Below are positions 34,101 to 45,196 of a DNA stretch of 64,000 bases, piece after piece. Within the stretch, counting starts at the first letter, position 1, and every line of letters starts with the position of its first letter. A program made the translations under genes and the position numbers. The notes under the pieces are model-generated. The model did no database searches. It saw only the letters and a list, made by a program, of their open reading frames with translations, and was not told the DNA's origin. The stretch covers positions 1,062,912 to 1,126,911 of the forward strand of contig JXTC01000019.1 in assembly GCA_002914845.1 (NCBI GenBank), given 5' to 3'. Source of the DNA: Trema orientale. Lineage: Eukaryota > Streptophyta > Magnoliopsida > Rosales > Cannabaceae.

Positions 34101-37100
34101 AGTGTCTTATGTATATTATTTAGTTATTTTATATTTCATATGTTAAATGCATTAAACTTGGTATTTTTCCGAGGCAATTTAGATTGGCTCTATGTGGTTT
34201 TAATTGCAATATATGGTTATCATTTTCAATGTTTGGTCAGTTATGAGACCTGCTTGGTTATTACACTTTGCATTGCCAAAATCATACATGTCTTCATGAG
34301 GTTTTATATGTATACGATAATATATGTTAGTTTAAGAACGGTAGTACCTTGATTTGCATTTTTCTCGTGATTATGTTAACTTAGTGATGTTTTCTCTTTC
34401 TTGAAAATTTTAACACTAGTAAGCCTTTTATTTTTCATTCTTGTGTTATGTTCTACAATGTTAAGTCTAAGGTAAAAAATGACTTTAGTAATTGAATACT
34501 TCTCTTGACATTTTTACTGAAAATTGGAACCATAATTCTCCTATCTTCAGTTTTATTGTCTTTTTATCTTTTATGGGAGTTCAAATTAAGTGATGTCTAT
34601 GTACTTGTCAAAGAATGTAAAAATAAAAAAAATTCAACTATAGTTAACAACTGCATGCTCTATCTGTATAGGTAAAAAATCTTTTGTTAGTGAAAAGTAA
34701 TGAATATAAGCTTTATTGACAAGGGAGTATACTGCATAACCATGCATCTTATTCACAATTTAATTATGTTATTGTTATTAGCTTTTCTCATATCTTGCTT
34801 CTTATTCAAATTTCAGATGGTAGAAAGGATACCGACATAAGGAATAGATTGAAGAATGCTAGTGAAGATGAGAACCATGATAATTATCAACTAGGACTTG
34901 TATTTTTCCAGCACCTTCGAGACCTCACACAACCATCTCCACTGTAGTGCATATTCCTTCCCCTGCTCAACATATTTCTAAGCACCATGGTTATTGTTAG
35001 GACTTGTATTTTCTAGCACTTGATTGTAGTTTTTTTTTCCTTGTTTTTTTTTTTTATTTTTAATGTTGTATTTGACTATTTCTCAAAAACTTTTGGTTTA
35101 TGTACTTTTTTTTATGCTTTTGTATATAAAATTTACTAATATGTTATACATATATGACAATTATTGATGTGTTATTCTTAATTTTGAATTAATATTTTAA
35201 TTACTAAAATAAATAAGTGATACTTTTACTTATACATAATGGGCTTTTGCCTACACATAACGTACTTATAGCTGCACATTTAGTGTGCCACATATCACTC
35301 TTATGAAGTCCCGTGTGTCAACTTGGAAGTTGATGTATAAGCAGTAAAAGTGACATATGTCAACACATGAAGGTGACACGTGTTAGCATGCCATATGATT
35401 CGCTATGATGATGCCACATGTTTATTTTAGATAATGCCATGTCATCATTGTAAAAGTTGCCAGATCAGTACCACATCAGATGCTATGTCAACAGTCACAT
35501 CAAATTTCATGTAAGCATCTAAATCATCAAAATCTAGTCATCTTGGTAGGATCTTTGTAATCCTTACCTGCATATAGCATTATGTGTAAGGAAATACCTT
35601 TATCTATACTTTTTTGCTTATACATCTCTTCACTTTCAAAATGTGTAAGTAAAACTTTTTACCTACACATATATTACCTTTACTTACACATATATGTGTA
35701 GGTAAAAGCTTTATTTTCGTGTAGGTAAAAGCTTTATTTTCTTGTAGGTGGTATTAGGACCCTTATTACTTGTAGAACTTATTCCCTAAGTTTGGTGATT
35801 TCTATAGATAAGTTAAGATTATTGTAAATTATTGAAATTGATATTATCGGGAGAAACTATAGACTTCATTATATAATATATCATGGAATCAAGTAGTCAT
35901 CGTCTTTTTAGTATAATTAGAGTATGATTTCAGTGATTTAATACTTATATGTGGTTTATACGGTAATAGGTGCTTAAACAATTATATTGATCGTTTTGGT
36001 AAAGCGAATAAGGTAAGTAATCTTTGGTCTTCTTTAGTAACTTTTTGTACAAAAACTAAATTTCTTATTGTTTCTAATAAACTCATTGTTATAATGTATT
36101 TTATTAAAAAATATGATTTCAAGTGAAAATATACTTTTTGCAAATAAATTCATTTACTGAAAGAAAATTGTTTTACTGAAATAATCGCTTTGTCTAAAAA
36201 TTATTTTGATTCTATCTGATAATTATTTTGTACAAAAATATGGATCAAGCATATGACATTATTACTAAATATTATTACTTGAAAACTGTTTATAAATAAT
36301 TACAATGATACAATGAGAAAAGTGAAATTATTTTTGAACTATTATTATGTATGAATGTGTCTTGAAACTTTCTTCAGCGACTGTGTAATGTGGACCCTTT
36401 CTACAGTGATTACATGTGGACAATACGTACTAAATGTGGATCTAGCTACATGAGTTAAATGTAATAAATGTAGACCTAGCTACAGGGGTAAAATGTAGTA
36501 AATGTGGACCTAACTATAAGGGTTAACTGCAGTAAATATGGACCTAATCCCAAAAGTTAAGCATGACTATAGTAGCTAAAAACTGTTGAGAAGTAATTTA
36601 AAAGTGTTACTGATTATTGAATGAGAATGAAATGACATATTTTGAAAATCTACTTCATATTTTTTTAAAGTAACTTTCCAAATAATCTCACTTGATTATC
36701 TTAAAAATTATTACATTTTAAAATTGATTTTGTTTCTAAATATATTATTGAACTTCTTCAAATGATATATGCTTAATCCAGCTAATTAAAGTTATTAGTT
36801 ACTTATTGGGCTGTCAAGCTAACCCTTTTATTTTTACCTCTCAGGTTTTAAGGATTAGTTACGAATTTGATATTAAGATAACTTGTTTAGTAGTGATTGG
36901 AATGCATTGAAATTCTTGATTGAAAGAGAGAAAGTCGTTCATCTTTGTTGAGTAAATTTGAGAATTTAAAGGGTAGATCATTATGAATTATGAGATTATA
37001 ATTTGTATCTTGTATAGTTAATTTTGAATATTGGAGATTAATAAGTATTATTAAATTTTACTTAATTTATAGTTACTTATTGGAGTTTAATTAGCTTTTA

Positions 37101-37190
37101 TTATTGAGGATTATAGATGGATACCTTACATACCTATAGGACTTTATCTTTCAGGCATACGACACACGTTTTCGAGAGTGAGGCGTGACA
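31102..37190 (+). mobile_element. 5' LTR of a decayed LTR retrotransposon, with nested insertion
   Basis: It starts TGTGACAACC and ends GGCGTGACA. After 2 bp comes TGATATCAGAG, one mismatch from the tRNA-Met primer site. Without the nested element at about 31870-35748 the LTR is about 2.2 kb and aligns along most of its length with 38118-40900. It contains a degenerate tandem array of about 36 bp (GTGGACCTAGCTACA units, about 36390-36560). Many differences between the two LTRs indicate an old insertion. Confidence 0.75.
31870..35748. mobile_element. CACTA-like non-autonomous element nested in the LTR
   Basis: About 3.9 kb present in the left LTR but absent from the right one. The right end in reverse reads CACCTACAAGAAAATAAAGC, close to the CACTACAAGAAAA termini of plant CACTA elements. 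Both ends carry clusters of a subterminal repeat (TTTTACCTACACA / TGTGTAGGTAAAA) in both orientations. The left end is more decayed and a 3-bp target duplication is not clear. Inside, a C/T-rich stretch (about 32290-32525) with AATTAGGGTTTCTTTC looks like a captured plant 5' UTR. A few short open frames are present but no transposase was seen. Confidence 0.6.
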
Positions 37191-38117
37191 AGTGATATCA
37201 GAGATTAAGATAAGTTTGACATTTAGATCATGATAAGTCAATCTTATAAGGTTTAGAATATCAGAGTGTTTGACCTAACTTCTATTATCGTTTAGAGATT
37301 CATTTGAGTTGGTGATCGGTTTAAATTTGGTAAGTTTGTTACTTTGGTCTTTTCGAGCATTAAAGTAGGTTAAGTTCACATTCTTAAATTTTGTTATTGA
37401 TGGAACAATTAGTTTGACCTTCATAGTTGATGAGCATTTTCTTTACATGGACTTTTGGGATCGTTTAAAGTTGAGTACTCTTATTAGATTTTGATTATTA
37501 AGATCTGTTAATTGAATATTGAGGTTTTTAGTATTTGGTGTTTTTGATATTAGTTTCTTTTTTAATTTGATTAATGGACCTAGGGCATTAAAAACTTCTT
37601 CTCTTATTATCAATATTAGATAGTTGCAGAGTTAGTTAGTCTTACTTTGGAGTTGATATTAAAATTTTATGAGTCTACTTGCTATCTCCTTATGTGTTTT
37701 CTTGAGTTGCATCTTAGTGTTTTTGACTCTATTTGGAAAAAAAAAAAAAAGATTAAGAATTCCTATTGGCTTTGTAAGTATAAAGAAAAGTATGAGTCAT
37801 CATGTTATTCTCTTTTTGAGTGAAAGTATAAAAGAGCTATCGCAATGAATGAGAAATGCTATGGAGTTATTGATAAATAAGTTTTAAAAGTGATGATCTC
37901 TCTTTGATGTTTCAATCACTTAAATCAGAATAAGTTCACATTCTGAAGTATGTATCATATTGATAGAAAGATCGTTTCAATTTAGTAAGTAATGATGATA
38001 GTTTTGCCTAGATGTTGATACTTTCCTAGGAATGTGTGGATCTATTAATGTTTTATTCTCCGAAAAATATGAAACTTTAAAGTTTAGAGGACTAAACTTC
38101 TTTTTAGAGGGAGAGAA
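37191..38117 (+). mobile_element. non-coding internal region of the LTR element
   Basis: Only about 930 bp lie between the LTRs. A primer-binding site (37193-37203) sits at the left end and a purine tract (AGAGGGAGAGAA, about 38106-38117) at the right end. No gag or pol is recognisable. It is either a large deletion derivative or a LARD/TRIM-type non-autonomous element. Confidence 0.65.
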
Positions 38118-40900
38118 CGTGGCAACTTATAAATATATATATATAATTTGTTTATGTTATATAAATAATATAAGGATAAAAGAAAAGACTAAAAAAAACC
38201 CTTAATTAATAGTATTTATTAAAGGTTACTTTCGTAATTGAACAATAGACCCTTTAAGAAACCCTAAGACTAATAATTTGCTCAGTTTATATGTATGCTC
38301 TGTAGAGAAAGAAAAAAAAAAGAGAGAGAAGGCTATGCATATTTAAGAAGAAGAAGAAGATGAAGAGACCATTGTCATAGATTATTGAGACTCACTACTA
38401 AGGTAATAAACTCTTAACAAAATAAGTTACATACACTAAATATATTTTAGGAATTAGAATTGCATGTCTAGGGTTAGGGTTTTAATTTGCCCATAAATAA
38501 TTTATGGACTATTGGGATGAATCTGATATAAGATAAAGCCTATTAATTTTAGTATTCAAACAAGACAAATTTTATGTGATTTGGTTGTAGGGATTAAAAG
38601 TTATGAATTTTTGAGTCTTGGGCTAAGATGTAAAAAACTAGTAGAGGTTGTGACTAGATTTTCAAGGAACCTTATTAGTCTGATTGGGTCATAAGATTTC
38701 CAACTATATATAATTTATCAAAAACGGACATATAACCAGAGAGTTATAACCATTTGAAATGAATTCTGGAAAAAATCTGAAACTTTCGATACTTTTAACA
38801 AAATATGGCAATGGCTTTTCGGAATTTATGGGGCTCACCTGTGGAGCCTATAACTATATTCTTAGCATTATTAGGACCCTCGTTACTTGTAGAACTTATT
38901 CCCTAAGTTTGGTGATTTCTATAGATAAGTTAAGATTATTGTAAATCATTAAAATTGATATTATCGGGAGAAACTATAGACTTCATTATATAATATATCA
39001 TGGGAATCAAGTAGTCATCGTCTTTTTAGTATAATTAGAGTATGATTTCAGCGATTTAATACTTATATGTGGTTTATATAGTAATAGGTGCATAAACAAT
39101 TATACTGATCGTTTTGGTTAAATAGGTAAAGTGAATGAGGTAGGTAATCTTTGGCCTTCTCTAGTAACTTTTTGTACAAAAACTAAATATCCTATTGTTT
39201 CTAATAAACTCGTTTTTATAATGTATTTTATTAAAAATATGATTTCATGTGAAAATATAATTTTTACAAATAAGTTCATTTATTGAAAAAAAATTATTTT
39301 ACTAAAATAATCACGTTGTCTAAAAAGTATTTTAATTCTATCTGATAATTATTTTGCACAAAAATGTGGATCAAATATATGATATTATTATTGAACACTT
39401 TTATATGAAAATTATTTAGAAATGATTAAATGATAAAATGAGAAAAGTGAAATTATTTTTGAACTATTATTGTATATGAATGTGTTTTGAAACTCTCTTT
39501 AGCGACTCTGCAATATGGACCCATTTTATAGGGGTTATATGTGCACAGTACATACTGAATGTGGACTTAGCTATAGGAGTTAAATGTAGTAAATATGGAC
39601 CTAGCTACAAGTGTTAAGTGTAATAAATATGGACCTAGTCATATGGGTTAAGTATGGCCGTAATCGCCAAAAATTGTTGAGAAATGATTTTAGAATGTTA
39701 CTAATTATCGAATGAGATTGAAACAACAGATTTTGAAAATCTACTTTATGTTTTTGTTAAAGTAATTTTTCAAACAATCTCACTTGATTATCTTAAAAAT
39801 TATTATATTCTAAAATTGATTTTGTTTTTAAATATATTATTAAACTTTTTCAAATGATATATGCTTGATCCAGTTAATTAAAGTTATTGGTTAGTTACTG
39901 GGCTGTCAAGCTCACCCTTTTATTTTTCTCTCTCAGATTTTAAAGATCAGTTACAAAGTTGACATAAAGATAATGTATTTAGTAATGATTGGAATGCATT
40001 GAAGTTTTTGATTGAAAGAGAGAAAGTCGTTTATCTTTGTTGAGTATTTATATATCTCTTCTTACACATCACTTTATCATCTTACATGTGCATACGAAAA
40101 AATATGATGAAATTTCTCATTTCATAAAAGTTATTTATTTATAGACTTATAAAAAGATTTTTATTATTTAACTAATTAAGATAATAAAATTTGAAAAAAA
40201 ATAATTAATTTGCATAAATACTATAACGGGAATAAGTGATTGTTTAACTAAAAATATGACATAATTATTATATGTGGAACTTGGGAGCACAACATGTGCA
40301 TAAATTTAAAATTCAAATTGTACTCATCTATTTGTTAGAAGTTCAGTTTATTTGGATAAAAAGTGAATAAGAGGCTTCTAGAAGATTGAACAAAATTTAG
40401 GAAAAAAAAATGTTATTTTCTTCGAGATAAATATGTGGAGCAAAACCCAACATACTACTTCAAGAATAATTTAAAGATAAAGAAAAATATCCGAAATAAA
40501 TGAAAAAGTAAACAGAGAGAATTCATGGATTGGAATAAAAGATTAGAAAATTTTTAAGATTGTAAAGCTGCAAGCATAACATGATTAACGACTCCAATAT
40601 ATGTTGAGATTGAAGATTGAATGCCGATAACTCTATAAAAAATGAGTTTACTGTGCTATTTTACTTATTAACAATACGTGTCTTTGAGTAATTTTAGTTC
40701 AGATTTTAAATAATTTAAGTTATTTATTTTGATTTGATTTAGATTCAAAATTTAAATGGTTGATCATTATGAATTATTAGATTATAATTTGTGTCTTATA
40801 TAGTTGATTTTGAATATTGGAGATTAATAAGTATTATTAAATTTTACTTAATTTGTGATTACTTATTGGAGTTTAATTAGCTTTTATTATCGAGGATTAC
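38118..40900 (+). mobile_element. 3' LTR, truncated and interrupted
   Basis: Homologous to the left LTR from CGTGGCAACT (left copy TGTGACAACC). The match breaks at about 40046 and resumes at about 40745, then ends near GAGGATTA (about 40900), lacking the last ~80 bp of the left copy. The equivalent of the CACTA-like insertion site lies at about 38845-38870. Confidence 0.7.
40047..40745. mobile_element. about 700-bp insertion in the 3' LTR
   Basis: Sequence absent from the left LTR and bounded by resumed homology on both sides. It is AT-rich, without coding potential or recognisable ends, so it could also be sequence lost from the left copy. Confidence 0.45.
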
Positions 40901-41039
40901 TTTTTAGGTATGTGTTGTTAACTTGTAGTTTTAGGCCTTTAATAGAATAAGTCTATTACTAGTATACAAACTGCTTGTATTAACATTATATGTCCATTTG
41001 GATCTCCAATCTATACTAATATAACTGGGACGACTTCAT

Positions 41040-42235
41040 GAAAGGGGAAATTAGATATTATACAGTGTTTTTGAAAAAAAAAATTGAAAAATACAGTGGT
41101 TTCTGTTTTTTTAAGGTGCATAAGTGTTTTTATTAGAAAAATACTATTTTTAAAAAATATTTAAAAAAATACCATTTTTTAAAACAGTAACCAGTTTTTG
41201 GTAACCAATTTCTAGAAACTGGTAACTAGTAATCAACAGTATTTATAACTGACATATAACTGGTAACTAATAACCAGTAACCAATTTCCAGAAACTAATA
41301 ACTAATAACTATTTTAAAAATGATACTTTTCTAAATATTTTTTAAATAGTGATTTTTCTAATAAAAACTGTAAGAAAATTGAAAAAAAAAAGCATGATTT
41401 CCGTATTTTTGTAATTATTTTCGATTTTTATATGTAAAAATGCTAGAAATCCCGAAAGTACACAATATACGATGTTTGAGAAGAAAATTTTGAAAAGTAC
41501 GGCGATTTTGTATTTTTTAAGATACGGTACGATTTTTATTAGAAAAATACTATTTTTTAAAAAATATTTAGAAAAATACTATTTTTTAAAATAGTAATTA
41601 GTTTCTGACAACTAGTTTATGAGAACTGGTGACTAATAACTAAAGATATTTAATTAGTATATAACTAGTAACCAGTAACCAGTTTTCAGAAACTGGTAAC
41701 TAGTAACTATTTTAAAAATAGTATTTTTCTAAATATTTTTAAAAAGATGATATTTTCCTAATAAATACCGTATGAAAATTTGATTAAAGTGTGACTTCCG
41801 TATATTTGTAATTTTTTTTCGGTTTTTATGAGTATAAATGTTAGAAACCCGGTTTCTATTACTTTTACATATAAAAAACTAAAAAAATTACAAAAATACG
41901 TAACTCAAGCTTTTCTAAACTTTCGTACGGTTTTTATTAGGAAAATATTATTTTTAAAAAATATTTAAAAAAATACCATTTTTTTAAAATAGGTACTGGT
42001 TATCGGTTTTCGAAAATTTGTTACTGGTTACTAATTACCAATTATATACCAATTATAAATTACAGAAACTGGTTATCAGAAATTAGTTAGTATTTTTAAA
42101 ATGGTATTTTTATAAATAATTTTTAGAAAATAGTATTTATCTAATAAAAACTGAACTGCACCTTAAAAAAACTTAAACCACCGTATTGTTCAAATGTTTT
42201 TCTTAAAATTACCTTATAATGTCTAATTTCCAAAA
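41040..42235. repeat. compound foldback with three related units
   Basis: Three units of about 390 bp (about 41040-41425, 41440-41850, 41870-42235) share the order AAAAATACTATTTTT, a series of CCAGT/ACTGG and GGTAACTAGTTACC-like motifs, then ACTATTTTAAAAATAGT. Units 1 and 2 are in direct order and unit 3 is inverted, so the outer ends are inverted repeats: GGAAATTAGATATTATA on the left and GGAAATTAGACATTATA on the right in reverse. Each unit is itself palindromic. Probably a Mutator-type MITE inserted in or duplicated with itself. No coding sequence. Confidence 0.7.
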
Positions 42236-42614
42236 TAAGAGGATCCAATAGTTCGGCTTGTACACAAAAAAGAGAGGAAGAGCTAGAATATTCATGTCGA
42301 GTTCAGACGCCTCGCCTGGGTGGATCTATTAACGTCTGTTAATATTCAAGTGGGGGCATTTACGCCCCCTCGTGCCTCTTTGAGTATAGATTTTTTATTG
42401 TGACTAAATTTCGTTACTGGGGCTTATATATTCCCACTCTAAAAGTTAATATCTTTTTAATGGAGATAGAGAAAGCTTTGGAGATCACATCTTGGGCTAT
42501 AATCAAGAATTATTAGAGTAGTCAACGCTGCATATATTTTGAACACAGTATATATTTTGCAGTGGAATATTTTAAACACAGTAGTTGAATTTTATTTTTG
42601 AACAATACTTGAGA

Positions 42615-42764
42615 TACCAGTGGTGTCCAACACCATAATAACGTGTCTGTCTGTCATTGGATGATTCTAATTAATAAATTAGATCTCACATGTGCCAACC
42701 TAAATTATAATTATTATTAAAATTGACACATACATCATGTGGTGCTTGGCACCACTGGTGCTTC
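42615..42764. mobile_element. short MITE with CCAGTGGTG ends
   Basis: About 150 bp. Left CCAGTGGTGTCCAACACC; right in reverse CACCAGTGGTGCCAAGCACC. The interior is AT-rich and non-coding. The target duplication is not resolved. Confidence 0.55.
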
Positions 42765-43446
42765 TTAGTATTATTATTTATTTTTTTCCTTTTCAGAAAG
42801 CTGCATGCATTTACAATATATATCTCTAATTTCTGGCAAGTTCCATAATATACGTGTGGTAGAATTTTAACACGTATGTTTAGTTAAATTCAAGATTATT
42901 TTCATTTCAGCTGCTTAGTAATTAATCACCAATATCTTCTATATATAATTGTTTATATTGCGACGCATTCTTTTCAATCTTTAATGGTATGGTGTGTGGA
43001 GTATTCTTACCCTCCATGTAAAATCAAGTTAATTTATCTTCTGTCTTAAGCACAGCATTTTTGTTTTGTTTTGGTTTTTTCTCCTCGTATTAATTATATT
43101 ACATGAAATAAAATGAATAAGCTCTTAGTCGATCGTCTGAAAAAACGAATGGAGAAGAAGTCATCTTTAAAAAAGTTATGGTTAAGTTAATTGGTCCTAA
43201 TATATAAACTTGGACTTTTTGTAATATTCATAAAATATTATACACCAGCACACGATTTCTTCAACCGCATATATATTTGATTCATATTTTGAAAAGGCCT
43301 TGTGAATAAATCCTGAGCTTGATACTGTTATATTATATTTAACACTGCCGCCATATCCAAAGTTGTCTATCCTCCGCAGCAGTCAAACTCCAGATTTCAG
43401 AGTACTTGATCACTCAACATTAACAATTGATCAGCTAGCAGCGAGC

Positions 43447-43478
<32 letters not shown>

Positions 43479-43526
43479 CACACACACCTAAGTTGACAAT
43501 TTGAAGGCGCGCACACACACACTCAT

Positions 43527-43565
<39 letters not shown>

Positions 43566-43566
43566 C
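43447..43566. repeat. (TA)n/(CA)n microsatellite cluster
   Basis: Alternating TA, CA and CACTCATACA-type dinucleotide tracts about 1.7 kb upstream of the receptor kinase start. A second (TA)n run lies at 44328-44352. Confidence 0.85.
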
Positions 43567-43787
43567 GCGGCTGCCCGATCGACTCGTGAACTTTAGTTTA
43601 GTATACGATTTTTCCTCTCACTTTTCAGCTCTTTCCTACGCATTTCTCTTGTCAAAACTACATTTCATTGGCTGGTCATATGTATATAATAAGTACGTAA
43701 AAGGGCTAGGCTAGAAACTAGCCAACTCCCCTTGACTTCGTCTCATATAAACGTAAACTCTCATGAATTTGTCAAGAAAACGAAAAA

Positions 43788-44125
43788 CCCATTTTCAAAC
43801 ACTACATAATATAATCTACTACTCTAGCTTATGACCGACAAAAAGTGAAACAATTAAGAGAGACAAACTTTAATCTCTCTCTCTCTTTTTGGGTTTTAAT
43901 TAATTCGATCCATCATAGTTATATATAGTACCTTTTTGCTCGTAAAATCAGGACTTGAATTTAAGCAAATATTGTGTTTTGCCTATAGTGTTTATTATTA
44001 TTATGTGTACATATACTTTATGTCGACGAATTCGTCTAGAGAAAGAATAAAACCATTTTCAAACACATTAACACAAACTTATAATCTCTCTAGCTCTTGG
44101 CTTATGACCAACAAAACGAGAGACA
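43788..44125. repeat. duplicated ~75-bp segment upstream of the receptor kinase
   Basis: Segments at about 43788-43864 and 44052-44125 share CCATTTTCAAACAC, then CTAGCTTATGACC or CTTGGCTTATGACC, then ACAAAA and GAGAGAC. The copies are diverged and lie in the 5' flank of the receptor kinase, so they may be duplicated promoter modules; that is inference. Confidence 0.6.
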
Positions 44126-45196
44126 ATATTCCCACCTACGTACATACATATACACACAATTTGGATTAGGGTTTAAGCAGCAGTTTAGGGTTTAACTGCA
44201 TGCAAGAACTTCAGGAAGGTGACGACTGAATAATATTATTAATTATTTTTCACACTTGTCTCACGTTTCTCGTATTCATATAATTATGGATATATTATAT
44301 ATGAGTGCTATAATACCTGATCATTAATATATATATATATATATATATATATGAGTACACCCAAAAGTGACATCATCATATAAACAAGAAAATATATATC
44401 AATAATGGATTATAGTGTATAAAGCCATTACTTAAGCCGACATATATACCAAGCCCAAATGCCCACTTGCCGCGTCATCTTTCTAAGCGTGACTATTAAC
44501 TTAGTTTATCTTAATATTATCAAATAGAATGGCACACCAATATCCACTAGCTAGCCAGGTCGACCACTAGTACTATTATAAGCCTTAGCTACTATAGCTT
44601 CACACCTACTAACCATCATCCACAACATAAAATTAACAAATGTTATTCATAAACAAAGCAAATTATTCAATGAATAGACTCATATATATGTGTGTATACA
44701 ATACATACACATATATAGATATATTTTATGAGATATGAAGTGAAAATGGTTAGGCCTGCAGGGCGCTGACATGTCCACCACCATTAAAACACGGCTTTTG
44801 CAAACGTTAATGGATACAATGTTTAATCTCCCGTAACATTAAGCACGTGTATGGCAGCCATTTGTGGAGATTCAAAGTCAGAGATCACAGGCGCCAAACG
44901 TACTTCCATTCCTTCAACGGCAGTTAGGCACAAAACTTTAGTTTTATTTTCTTTCTTCCTTTAATTAACTATATAATTCTGACTAATTATATATCTAGCA
45001 TCGTGGTACTATTGGATATGATCACCTGAACTATCAACGTCTTCTTCCTATTCTTCTTCATATTGGTATTGAGTTTCCATGTTTGGTTCATGTCTTGTGT
45101 GTCATCCACTTTCTTTTTCTCCTATAACCCTTCACTTGTTCATTGCTTCGATCGATTTCTTCGAGTTTTTTCGGTCGAAGAAGATTGATTCTAGTT

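Noticed and set aside
33376..34352. Several open frames of 60-110 codons with hydrophobic composition
   Set aside because: Phe/Ile-rich translations typical of AT-rich, intron-like DNA inside the CACTA-like element; no conserved motif.
45143..45196. Eighteen extra in-frame codons before the receptor-kinase ATG
   Set aside because: They begin at TTG, not ATG, and add a basic stretch ahead of a good signal peptide. The ATG at 45197 fits the family.
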